Source: JANOMH01 sp031422295
Lineage (GTDB): Bacteria; Pseudomonadota; Alphaproteobacteria; Rhodobacterales; Rhodobacteraceae
Length of the DNA: 64,000 nucleotides
Assembly: GCA_031422295.1 (NCBI GenBank)
Contig: JANOQM010000099.1
Span: forward strand, 62,001 to 126,000
Direction: 5' to 3'
The notes under the pieces are model-generated. The model ran no database searches, was not told where the DNA came from, and worked only from the letters and a program-made list of their open reading frames with translations. Shown here in pieces: positions 1-7,523 of the stretch. Within the stretch, counting starts at the first letter, position 1. Each line of letters starts with the position of its first letter. Position numbers and translations under genes: made by a program.

Positions 1-1487
1 GCCTCGGGCGAGGTATGCAGCACCACGGTTCCATAGGCGGTGCCCGACATCCGCGCGTCGGAAATCCGCACCATATCGGTGATCCCCTTGCGCAGGACTT
101 TGGGCGGCAGCCCCATATTGCCAACCTCGGCCATGCCCGGATAGCCCTTGGGCCCGCAGTTCTTCAGGACCATCACGCAGGTCTCGTCAATGTCCAAAGC
201 CTCGTCATCAATCTTGGCCTTGTAATCGTCGATATCCTCGAACACCACGGCGCGGCCCCGATGCACCATCAGCGCCGGAGTGGCGGCCGACGGCTTCAGC
301 ACCGCGCCATTCGGGGCAAGATTGCCTTTTAACACCGCCACGCCGCCCGACTGGGTTAACGCTTTTTCGGTCGGCAAAATGACATCCTCGTTCCAGTTGC
401 GCACATCCTTGACCTGATCCCACATCGTCTCACCCGATACGGTCAGCGCATCCTTGTGCAGCAGGCCAGACTCGCCCAGCCGCTTGATGACGACAGGCAG
501 GCCGCCCGCGTAAAAGAATTCCTCCATCAGATACTTGCCCGATGGCATCAGGTTCACGATGGTCGGCACATCGCGCCCGCAGCGGTCCCAGTCGTCCAGC
601 GTCAGATCAACTCCCACCCGGCCCGCAATGGCGAGCAGATGGATCACTGCATTGGTCGACCCGCCAATCGCGCCATTGGTGCGGATCGCGTTTTCAAAGG
701 CGGCTTTGGTCATCACATCCGACGGCTTCAGGTCATCCTTGACCATCTGCACAATCCGCCGCCCCGTCACATGCGCCATGACCCGACGCCGCGAATCCAC
801 CGCCGGGATCGCCGCGTTGCCGGACAAAGCCATGCCCAAAGCCTCAGCCATACTCGCCATGGTTGACGCCGTCCCCATCGTATTACACGACCCCGGCGAC
901 CGGCTCATCGAGGCCTCGGCCTCGACAAACTCCTCGGCGGTCATTTCGCCCGCCTTCACCGCCTCGGAAAACTTCCACAGGTGAGTCCCCGACCCCACCC
1001 GTTCATTGCGGAAATAGCCGTTCAGCATCGGGCCGCCCGTCACCACAATCGACGGGATGTCGGTGGACGCCGCAGCCATCAGCAGGGACGGCGTGGTCTT
1101 GTCACACCCGACCAGCAGCACGCAGCCATCCATCGGCTGGCCGCGCATCGCCTCTTCCACCGCCATGGCCGCCAGATTGCGGAACATCATCGCGGTCGGG
1201 CGAAAGGCGCTTTCAGACGCCGAAAACACCGGAACTTCCACCGGAAACCCGCCCGCCTCATAAATCCCGAATTTCACCTTTTCCGCCAGATCGCGCAGAT
1301 GCGCGTTGCAGGGGGTCAATTCCGACCATGTATTCAAAATCCCAATCACCGGGCGGCCATCGAACAAATCCGCCGGCAGGCCCTGATTTTTCATCCAGCC
1401 GCGATGATAAATCGCATCCTTGCCCGATCCGGCAAACCATTTGCGGGACCGCAGATCACGGGGCCATTTGGCGGGGGTAAAGGTCAT
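1..1487 (-). CDS. IlvD/Edd-family sugar-acid dehydratase, likely L-arabonate/D-galactonate dehydratase (3' end cut by window)
   Basis: Fe-S dehydratase that would convert an aldonate to its 2-keto-3-deoxy acid. About 495 codons are present, starting MTFTPAKWPRDLRSRKWF; the family is about 570-580 residues, so the C-terminus lies outside the window. Hallmarks visible are the GCDKTTPS cysteine motif and the PGSCNTMGTAST cysteine motif of the IlvD/Edd cluster. The N-terminal sequence looks like sugar-acid dehydratases (arabonate/xylonate type) rather than biosynthetic IlvD. The next gene downstream of its start on the same strand order, AraD1/GguC, is 10 bp away and probably co-transcribed. Enzymes of this type often accept L-arabonate, D-fuconate and D-galactonate, so it could supply the dehydratase missing from the galactose operon further right; that is inference. 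Confidence 0.85.
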   Translation of the reverse strand, partial: MTFTPAKWPRDLRSRKWFAGSGKDAIYHRGWMKNQGLPADLFDGRPVIGILNTWSELTPCNAHLRDLAEKVKFGIYEAGGFPVEVPVFSASESAFRPTAMMFRNLAAMAVEEAMRGQPMDGCVLLVGCDKTTPSLLMAAASTDIPSIVVTGGPMLNGYFRNERVGSGTHLWKFSEAVKAGEMTAEEFVEAEASMSRSPGSCNTMGTASTMASMAEALGMALSGNAAIPAVDSRRRVMAHVTGRRIVQMVKDDLKPSDVMTKAAFENAIRTNGAIGGSTNAVIHLLAIAGRVGVDLTLDDWDRCGRDVPTIVNLMPSGKYLMEEFFYAGGLPVVIKRLGESGLLHKDALTVSGETMWDQVKDVRNWNEDVILPTEKALTQSGGVAVLKGNLAPNGAVLKPSAATPALMVHRGRAVVFEDIDDYKAKIDDEALDIDETCVMVLKNCGPKGYPGMAEVGNMGLPPKVLRKGITDMVRISDARMSGTAYGTVVLHTSPE

Positions 1488-1497
1488 CGGTAAGTCC

Positions 1498-2490
1498 TTA
1501 TAGGGGGCGCACCGTGGTCACACCACGGTCAGCTGCCTGTGTCAGCGGGTTTATCAGGGGCAGGCCAAACGGGGCTGCTTCAATCTCAAAACTATCACCG
1601 GGCAGCGCTTTGATACCATCGGCAAACGACAGGGTCGCAGTGCCAAACATATGCACATGCACGTCACCGGGCTGGCGGAACAGGTCATATTTAAAATGGT
1701 GATGCTCCAGATTGGCAAACGAATGGCTCATATTCGCAGCACCGCTTAAAAACGGCTTCTCCCAGATCACCGCCCCGTCCCTGCGAATGCGGGACATGCC
1801 GCGCACATCAGCGGGCAGATCGCCCACCAGAATCTCGGGGCCAAAGGATGCGGGCCGCAGCTTGGAATGCGCCAGAAACAGATAGTTGATCCGTTCGGTC
1901 ACATGGTCCGAAAACTCATTGGCCAGTGCCCAGCCGACACGGGCAGGCGTCCCGTCGGCCGCGATGATGTAAATCCCGGCAATCTCGGGTTCTTCGCCCG
2001 CATCCAGCGCAAACCCCGGGCTGATAATCGGGGCACCGGGGACGACGGCCATAAACCCGTTGCCCTTGTAAAACCACTCCGGCTGCACGCCGGGCAACAT
2101 ATCAGGCTTACCGCCCTCCAACCCCATGCGAAACATCTTCATCGAATCCGTGGCATTTTCGACTGAATCGGGCGCATGCGCCTTGACATGCATCGCATCA
2201 CGGGTCGCCGCCGACCCCAGATGGGTCAGGCCAGTGCCGGTCAGATGCAAATGCGCCGGGTCCGGGTGCATGATCGGATGGGTCAGGCGGCCCGCCGCTG
2301 CGGCGGCCAGCAGATCCACAGGCTGACCCAGCCCATGTGCGGCGATGACCGATGCCAGCGATTGGCCACTATCCGCCGCCGCCCGGGCCAGCGCATAGGT
2401 GCTGCTGGCACCGCGCACAATGGCCGTCTCAGACCCGTCACGGGCGACAACGGCCACGCCGTCAGACGTCATAATCTGGGATAATAGCAT
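1498..2490 (-). CDS. AraD1/GguC-family protein (fumarylacetoacetate-hydrolase-like), sugar-acid catabolism
   Basis: A 330-residue protein starting MLLSQIMTSDGVAVVARDG. It belongs to the AraD1/GguC group, which has an FAH-like fold and is regularly found beside IlvD-type sugar-acid dehydratases and sugar importers. A role in processing a 2-keto-3-deoxy sugar acid such as 2-keto-3-deoxy-arabonate is likely. A longer in-frame start exists 36 bp upstream, but the chosen ATG is preceded by AAAAGGGG at good spacing. It is the first gene of a leftward operon with the dehydratase and is divergent from a LysR regulator, its likely controller. The exact reaction cannot be read from sequence alone. Confidence 0.75.
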   Translation of the reverse strand: MLLSQIMTSDGVAVVARDGSETAIVRGASSTYALARAAADSGQSLASVIAAHGLGQPVDLLAAAAAGRLTHPIMHPDPAHLHLTGTGLTHLGSAATRDAMHVKAHAPDSVENATDSMKMFRMGLEGGKPDMLPGVQPEWFYKGNGFMAVVPGAPIISPGFALDAGEEPEIAGIYIIAADGTPARVGWALANEFSDHVTERINYLFLAHSKLRPASFGPEILVGDLPADVRGMSRIRRDGAVIWEKPFLSGAANMSHSFANLEHHHFKYDLFRQPGDVHVHMFGTATLSFADGIKALPGDSFEIEAAPFGLPLINPLTQAADRGVTTVRPL

Positions 2491-2580
2491 GGACCGGCCC
2501 CTTTTCTGCCGCGCCAGAATTGCCAAACTGAAACATATCCGTCAAATAGTGATTATGCAATCAAGCATGACGCAAATGAT
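2491..2580. promoter_or_regulatory. Divergent intergenic control region, LysR / AraD1-dehydratase
   Basis: A 90-bp gap between oppositely transcribed genes, the classical place for a LysR operator and both promoters. The AT-rich stretch around 2530-2580, including CAAATAGTGATTATG, is compatible with promoter DNA. No clear T-N11-A palindrome was identified with confidence. Confidence 0.4.
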
Positions 2581-3510
2581 ATGTCAGATCAGGACTTAGG
2601 ATTAACGCTGCGGCACTTGCGGCTGGTTGCGGCGATTGCGGCCACCGGGCAAATCAGTGCGGCGGCACAGCAGATCGGGATCAGCCAGCCCGCCGCATCG
2701 CGGTTGTTGGCCGAGGTTGAGCTGGCCATTGGCCAACCGGTCCACCTCCGGCAAGGGCGGGGCATGGTTCTGACAGCTCAGGGGCAGGCGCTTGCGCGCA
2801 GGGCCGGGCGGGTGCTGATCGAACTGGGCGATGCAGCGCGGGAACTGGCCGCAATCGGGGCAGGCACCGGCGGGCATGTCCGCATCGGGGCCATCACCGG
2901 TGCTGCGCTGGACCGGGTGCTGCCTGCACTTCGGCAGGCGCGGCTGGCCCTGCCCGATATCACAGCCGAGGTCGAAGTAGGCCCCAGCGATCTGCTGGCA
3001 GACCTGATCCTGCAAGGGCGGCTCGACTTTGCGCTGTGCAGGCTGCCCGCCAGCCATAACCCGGTCGATTTCAGTTTCGAATCGCTGGGCGACGAACAGG
3101 TTAACCTTGTGGTGCGGCGCGATCATGCACTGCTGGCTTTGCCCAACCTGACCCCTCAGGACCTGATGCATTACGATTGGGTGCTGCCGCCGATCGGGGC
3201 GATCCTGCGGCAGGCGGTGCTGGGGCGGCTGGCCGACCTCGGGTTGCCCGCCCCGCCCGGACGTCTGACCACCTCGTCATTTCTGCTGACACTGGCAATG
3301 CTCAGCCAATCCAACGCCATCGCGCCGCTGGCCCAGTCGGTAGCGCAGCATTTCGGGTCCGATCCCGGCGCGCCCTATGCCATTCTGCCGCTGGATCTGG
3401 GCATTCGCATGGCCGCCTACGGCATCGTCACCCGGGCTGGCGCGACGCTGACACCTGCGTCACAGCGGATCAAAGGGTTGATCGAACAGCCGGGGATCAC
3501 TGCGGCGTAA
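2581..3510 (+). CDS. LysR-family transcriptional regulator, GbpR-like
   Basis: A 309-residue LysR regulator. The N-terminal winged helix-turn-helix (about residues 8-68, with LRHLRLVAAIAATGQ and ISQPAASRLL) is followed by a periplasmic-binding-protein-like effector domain (about 95-300). It resembles regulators of the GbpR type, which respond to sugars or sugar acids. It is divergent from the AraD1/dehydratase operon, so control of that operon by an aldonate or keto-deoxy acid is the simplest reading. No truncation is seen. Confidence 0.85.
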   Translation: MSDQDLGLTLRHLRLVAAIAATGQISAAAQQIGISQPAASRLLAEVELAIGQPVHLRQGRGMVLTAQGQALARRAGRVLIELGDAARELAAIGAGTGGHVRIGAITGAALDRVLPALRQARLALPDITAEVEVGPSDLLADLILQGRLDFALCRLPASHNPVDFSFESLGDEQVNLVVRRDHALLALPNLTPQDLMHYDWVLPPIGAILRQAVLGRLADLGLPAPPGRLTTSSFLLTLAMLSQSNAIAPLAQSVAQHFGSDPGAPYAILPLDLGIRMAAYGIVTRAGATLTPASQRIKGLIEQPGITAA

Positions 3511-3586
3511 CCATCCCGCCATGGTTAAATTAAGGATCGGTCGCAGTAACCCAGTCGCCCCATGCCGCGTTCGCCGTGTTCCAACG

Positions 3587-3647
3587 CTGGATTTATGCAT
3601 CCGCGCCATCTGGACCTATTGACGAACGGGTCGGTCGGCGCACAATT
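3587..3647 (+). promoter_or_regulatory. Candidate TauR operator and promoter upstream of tpa
   Basis: Two direct repeats, CTGGATTTAT at 3587-3596 and CTGGACCTAT at 3610-3619, lie 23 bp apart start to start. From memory they resemble the CTGGAC(T/C)TAA repeats described for the MocR-type activator TauR of Rhodobacter capsulatus. The second repeat abuts a TTGACG -35 element (3619-3624), and ACAATT at 3642-3647 is a -10 candidate 17 bp further. Repeats of the same type and spacing occur before tauR and xsc. Confidence 0.6.
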
Positions 3648-3712
3648 GCATGATCGGAAGTCAATCCAACTGGATTCGACGACCTTGCATTTTTCTCGCC
3701 GATGGAGCCGCC

Positions 3713-5098
3713 ATGGACACCCTGCACCTGACCAACGACCCGCGCCATATTATCGAGGCTGACCGGGCCCATGTCTGGCACCATCTGATCCAGCACAAAC
3801 CGTTTGAAACCATCGACCCCCGGATCATTGTCGAAGGCAAGGGCCTGCGCGTCTGGGACATCAAGGGCAAGGAACATGTCGATGCGGTGTCGGGCGCGGT
3901 CTGGACGGTCAATGTCGGCTATGGGCGGGAATCCATCGCCAATGCAGTGCGCGATCAACTGGTCAAAATGTGCTACTTCGCCGGGGCTGCAGGAACTATT
4001 CCCGGATCGCAATTCGCCGAGAAACTGATCAGCAAGATGCCCGGGCTATCGCGGGTCTACTATGCCAATTCCGGGTCAGAGGCGAACGAAAAGGCGTTCA
4101 AGATGGTCCGCCAGATCAGCCACAAACACCACGGCGGCAAGAAATCAAAGATACTGTACCGCGACCGCGATTACCACGGAACCACCATCGCTTGTTTGTC
4201 TGCGGGCGGCCAACAGGAACGCAACGCCCAATACGGGCCGTTCACGCCGGGTTTCGTCGAGGTGCCGCATTGCCTTGAATACCGCGCCCAACCCGAATGG
4301 GCAGGCGACAGCTATGGCATCAAAGCCGCCGAAGCGATCGAGGCCGTGATCCTGCGCGAAGGTCCCGACACCATCGGTGCTTTGTGCCTTGAACCGATCA
4401 CCGCAGGTGGCGGGATCATCGTGCCGCCCTTGGGCTATTGGCAAAAGGTGCAGGACATCTGCCGCAAATACGACATCCTGCTGCATATCGACGAGGTTGT
4501 CTGCGGCCTTGGACGCACCGGCAAGTGGTTCGGCTACCAGCAATACGACATCCAGCCCGACATCGTGACCATGGCCAAGGGGGTCGCCTCGGGCTACGCC
4601 GCGATCTCGTGCTGCGTGACCACCGAAGCGGTCTTTGACATGTTCAAGGATGACACCGACAAAATGGGATATTTCCGGGACATCAGCACTTTCGGCGGCT
4701 GTACCGCAGGCCCGACTGCGGCGCTTGAAAACATGCGGATCATCGAGGACGAGGACCTCTGCGGCAATTCCGTCCGGATGGGCACCTACCTGCAGGAAAA
4801 ACTGCGCGAGTTGATGGACAAGCATGATTGCATTGGCGACGTGCGGGGCAAAGGGCTCTTTGCCGGGGCCGAACTGGTAGCAGACCGGAAGACCCGCGAG
4901 CCGCTGGACGAGAAAAAAGTAATGGCCGTGGTCGCCGACTGCATGGCGCAAGGGGTGATCATCGGTGCATCAAACCGGTCAATGCCGGGGTTCAACAACA
5001 CGCTCCTGTTCGCGCCCGCGCTGATCGCCACGGCGGATGATCTGGATCAGATCGTCGATGCGGTGGATGCGGCGCTTGGGCGGGTTGTGGGGTGTTGA
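3713..5098 (+). CDS. tpa: Taurine--pyruvate aminotransferase
   Basis: Class-III PLP aminotransferase (461 residues) that moves the amino group of taurine to pyruvate, giving sulfoacetaldehyde and L-alanine in the cytoplasm. The PLP lysine is expected at K289 in the MAKGVASGY motif, with the aspartate of HIDEVVCGLGRTG upstream. The start at MDTLHLTNDPRH fits Tpa proteins; a 21-residue upstream extension is unlikely. Identity rests on overall Tpa-like sequence and on clustering with tauR and xsc. It is separated from them by a restriction-modification insertion. A TauR-type repeat pair lies about 95-125 bp upstream. The sulfoacetaldehyde product is the substrate of Xsc at 10756. Confidence 0.9.
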   Translation: MDTLHLTNDPRHIIEADRAHVWHHLIQHKPFETIDPRIIVEGKGLRVWDIKGKEHVDAVSGAVWTVNVGYGRESIANAVRDQLVKMCYFAGAAGTIPGSQFAEKLISKMPGLSRVYYANSGSEANEKAFKMVRQISHKHHGGKKSKILYRDRDYHGTTIACLSAGGQQERNAQYGPFTPGFVEVPHCLEYRAQPEWAGDSYGIKAAEAIEAVILREGPDTIGALCLEPITAGGGIIVPPLGYWQKVQDICRKYDILLHIDEVVCGLGRTGKWFGYQQYDIQPDIVTMAKGVASGYAAISCCVTTEAVFDMFKDDTDKMGYFRDISTFGGCTAGPTAALENMRIIEDEDLCGNSVRMGTYLQEKLRELMDKHDCIGDVRGKGLFAGAELVADRKTREPLDEKKVMAVVADCMAQGVIIGASNRSMPGFNNTLLFAPALIATADDLDQIVDAVDAALGRVVGC

Positions 5099-5099
5099 C

Positions 5100-5115
5100 T
5101 TTCGGTTAACCGAAA
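5100..5115. promoter_or_regulatory. 16-bp perfect palindrome between tpa and the methyltransferase gene
   Basis: TTTCGGTTAACCGAAA is a perfect dyad one base after the tpa stop codon and 25 bp before the methyltransferase ATG. There is no following T-run, so it is not a typical intrinsic terminator. Its place in front of a restriction-modification operon suggests an operator for autoregulation; this is inference. Confidence 0.4.
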
Positions 5116-5140
5116 CGCTCTATCTGGTAGTACGTAGACG

Positions 5141-6124
5141 ATGGGGCGCGACATCATGGATCAACTGACTTCGGTCGAACTTTGCGCTGGCGGTGGCGGG
5201 CAGGCGCTGGGGCTCGAAGCGGCCGGGTTTCGCCACGCGGCGCTGGTCGAGATTGACAGCTGGTCGCGCGCAACCCTGCGTCTGAACCGGCCGGACTGGA
5301 ACGTCCTCGAAGGCGATCAGTCTGATTTGACCAACTTCGATGCGACGCCCTACAAAGGCATGGATCTCGTTGCAGGCGGCGTGCCTTGCCCGCCATTTTC
5401 AAAAGCGGGCAAGCAACTCGGTCAACACGACGAACGTGATCTGTTTCCACAGGCGCTACGTGTCATTGACAGCATCCGCCCCAAAGCCGTGATGCTTGAG
5501 AACGTACGCGGCTTTCTTGATGGGGCCTTTACAGACTATCGCCACAGCCTGAAACGACAACTCCAGAAGTTAGGCTACAGCTATGTGGATTGGCGCTTGC
5601 TGAATGCCTCTGACTTTGGCGTATCGCAACTCAGACCCCGTGTCGTCATAATTGCAATTCATCACCTTTATGCAGATCAATTTTCATGGCCCAAAATTGG
5701 ACAGCAAACGCCAGTAACCGTGGGTGAAAAATTGCACGATCTGATGGCCATGAATGGCTGGAAAGGTGCAGGTGCCTGGCGCGAACAAGCCGATGAAATT
5801 GCCCCAACAATTGTAGGCGGCTCCAAAAAGCACGGTGGACCTGACCTAGGACCAACACGGGCACGGAATGCTTGGGCTACTCTGGGTGTGAATGGCTCAA
5901 CTTTGGCGGAAACTGCTCCCGAAATGGACTTCATCGGAATGCCGCGCCTCACAGTGCGGATGGCTGCGCGACTGCAAGGGTTTCCAGATGACTGGCATTT
6001 TGCCGGGCGCAAAACTGCCGCATATCGACAAGTTGGAAACGCCTTTCCGCCTCCGGTTGCACAGGCGGTTGCGGAACAAATTAGATTTGCGGTTACGACC
6101 CGTCGATTGCACGCAGTAGCATGA
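5141..6124 (+). CDS. DNA cytosine-5 methyltransferase of an NgoMIV-like type II R-M system
   Basis: C5-cytosine methyltransferase that would protect host DNA from the partner endonuclease, predicted to act on GCCGGC. Motifs in order: motif I (SVELCAGGGGQALGLEAAGF), motif IV catalytic PCPPFS, motif VI ENV, motif VIII QLRPRV, a variable target-recognition region (about 190-260), and motif X RQVGNAFPPPVA. Two starts are possible: the first ATG, with no clear ribosome site, or ATG at 5156, preceded by GGGG nine bases upstream. Its stop overlaps the endonuclease start (ATGA), a sign of translational coupling. Base composition is lower in GC than the flanking tau genes, consistent with transfer. 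Confidence 0.88.
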   Translation: MGRDIMDQLTSVELCAGGGGQALGLEAAGFRHAALVEIDSWSRATLRLNRPDWNVLEGDQSDLTNFDATPYKGMDLVAGGVPCPPFSKAGKQLGQHDERDLFPQALRVIDSIRPKAVMLENVRGFLDGAFTDYRHSLKRQLQKLGYSYVDWRLLNASDFGVSQLRPRVVIIAIHHLYADQFSWPKIGQQTPVTVGEKLHDLMAMNGWKGAGAWREQADEIAPTIVGGSKKHGGPDLGPTRARNAWATLGVNGSTLAETAPEMDFIGMPRLTVRMAARLQGFPDDWHFAGRKTAAYRQVGNAFPPPVAQAVAEQIRFAVTTRRLHAVA

Positions 6125-6963
6125 CCGATGCGTGGCTTGCCAGCGCTCGGGCAAGATTTCATGCGGATTGTCTGGCCGGCCCAATTACCTTGACCAACGG
6201 CGTGCCAAGCATCGCAGATATTGCTAACCCTGCCAGTCGGGAAATCTCGACTGCGCTGATAGCCGCTTTAGGCGTATCTACTGACCAAGCCATCAAACCG
6301 GCAGGGCAAACATCGGGCTCAATGTTTGAAAGCGCCTGTCGGTCATTCATCGACCAATGCCTCATGCAGCTGCAGCATTTGCGTCCCGGTACCTTTACCG
6401 TCAAAAGAGGTTCGCTCATTTCGGATTTTGATCAGTATGCGCATCTGGATGAACTGCGCCGTTTATCCAACGCAAGCCGGGAACTCAAAACCCATCTTGG
6501 AACCGACTACCTGATAAAACCCGATATCGTGGTGACCCGGGCTGCAGAAACCGATCAGACAATCAACAGGTATGCACATCTCGTCGACGCCAGCGTCGCG
6601 ACGCATACCTCTCTGCGTGCCGCGAATGGAGCCAGATCGACCCTGCATGCGTCAATAAGCTGTAAACTGACCATTCGAAGTGACCGGGTACAGAATACAA
6701 GGTCAGAGGCATTAAACCTCATACGCAATCGCAAGGGTCGATTGCCCCATGTCATGGCCGTGACGGCAGAGCCGCTTCCGTCGCGTCTTGCGGCAATTGC
6801 TCTGGGCACCGGCGATATCGACTGCGTTTATCATTTTGCATTGACCGAGCTTGTCTCGGTACTGCGCCAGCAGGGTCGCGAAACACTCGATCTGATGGAG
6901 ATCATGATCGAAGGCAAACGCCTGCGTGATATCGCTGACCTGCCCCTTGACCTCATCGTATAG
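6121..6963 (+). CDS. Type II restriction endonuclease, NgoMIV family (predicted site G^CCGGC)
   Basis: A 280-residue endonuclease closely resembling R.NgoMIV as remembered, over most of its length. Shared blocks include PAGQTSGSMFE, LRPGTFTVK, KPDIVVTR, HASISCKLTIRSDR, RNRKGRLPHVMAVTAEP, IALGTGDIDCVYHFAL and KRLRDIADLPLDLIV. The catalytic set of the family can be placed at D135, S180-x-K182 and E196. NgoMIV is a tetrameric enzyme cutting two GCCGGC sites. The gene overlaps the methyltransferase by 4 bp. Its 3' end touches the end of the opposing BrnA-like gene with no gap. The reading frame appears intact and active. Confidence 0.9.
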   Translation: MTDAWLASARARFHADCLAGPITLTNGVPSIADIANPASREISTALIAALGVSTDQAIKPAGQTSGSMFESACRSFIDQCLMQLQHLRPGTFTVKRGSLISDFDQYAHLDELRRLSNASRELKTHLGTDYLIKPDIVVTRAAETDQTINRYAHLVDASVATHTSLRAANGARSTLHASISCKLTIRSDRVQNTRSEALNLIRNRKGRLPHVMAVTAEPLPSRLAAIALGTGDIDCVYHFALTELVSVLRQQGRETLDLMEIMIEGKRLRDIADLPLDLIV

Positions 6964-7359
6964 CTATCGCCCCACCCCACTTCCAAACCCCGCGCCCTTC
7001 TCCCCCCGCTCTACCGCCGCCCGCTCCTCCTCCAGCATCGCCGACATCCGCGCGGCAAAGCTCTCCCGGACCTTCAGCATCCCCGAAACCTGCATCTGTG
7101 CCCATGTCGACAGGATCCGGTTGATCCGCGCGTGATAGCCTTTGCCCATCGCACGGAACAGCCGGGCGGTCGACTGGTCGAGGTACAGCGTCACCTTCTC
7201 CTTGGGTTCCGCCACGTCCAGATCGGCAGCAATCAGATGCCAGGCCTCGGGCACCTGCTGTTCGATCCGGCCCCAGTCGGGCGTGTCGACCTCGCCCAGC
7301 CACAGGTGCAGAAAAAGTCTTTCGCGGGCGATACGTTCACCCTTTGTCAGTTTCGCCAT
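6964..7359 (-). CDS. BrnA-like antitoxin-family protein without a visible BrnT partner
   Basis: A 131-residue protein with a C-terminal BrnA/DUF4415-like segment (PKEKVTLYLDQSTARLFRAMGKGYHARINRILSTW broken across residues about 53-88), a ribbon-helix-helix DNA-binding fold. The N-terminus (KGERIARERLFLHLWLGEV) resembles roseobacter BrnA-family proteins. GGAGG lies 5 bp before the ATG. BrnA normally partners the RNase toxin BrnT; no BrnT was seen on either strand between the endonuclease and tauR. It may be a stand-alone regulator or a remnant. It is transcribed away from tauR, with a TauR-type repeat pair pointing toward it. Confidence 0.65.
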   Translation of the reverse strand: MAKLTKGERIARERLFLHLWLGEVDTPDWGRIEQQVPEAWHLIAADLDVAEPKEKVTLYLDQSTARLFRAMGKGYHARINRILSTWAQMQVSGMLKVRESFAARMSAMLEEERAAVERGEKGAGFGSGVGR

Positions 7360-7489
7360 GGCGGCCTCCAGTTGCGGATGGTCCGATCCTCGCCTGCCGG
7401 GGTTAAGCCCGTCTCAGGGCACCGCGCGCCGCACCGCCGCAATACCGCCGTGATACCGACGCAACGCCGCCGCTTGTCCTGCTGCAGAA

Positions 7490-7521
7490 TTAGGTCCAGT
7501 CTGACCCCAGCATAGGGCCAG
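7490..7521 (-). promoter_or_regulatory. Candidate TauR operator directly upstream of tauR, oriented leftward
   Basis: On the minus strand CTGGCCCTAT (7521-7512) is followed 22 bp later by CTGGACCTAA (7499-7490), the latter an exact match to the remembered TauR consensus. The right-hand copy lies 3-12 bp before the tauR ATG and covers its likely ribosome site, so binding could also repress tauR. The orientation points to the left, toward the BrnA-like gene. Confidence 0.6.
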
Positions 7522-7523
7522 AC

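Noticed and set aside
5141..6124. Solitary cell-cycle-type or orphan methyltransferase
   Set aside because: It overlaps an intact NgoMIV-like endonuclease gene by 4 bp, so it is part of an R-M pair.
6964..7523. A complete BrnTA toxin-antitoxin operon
   Set aside because: No BrnT-like frame was found on either strand before or after the BrnA-like gene.
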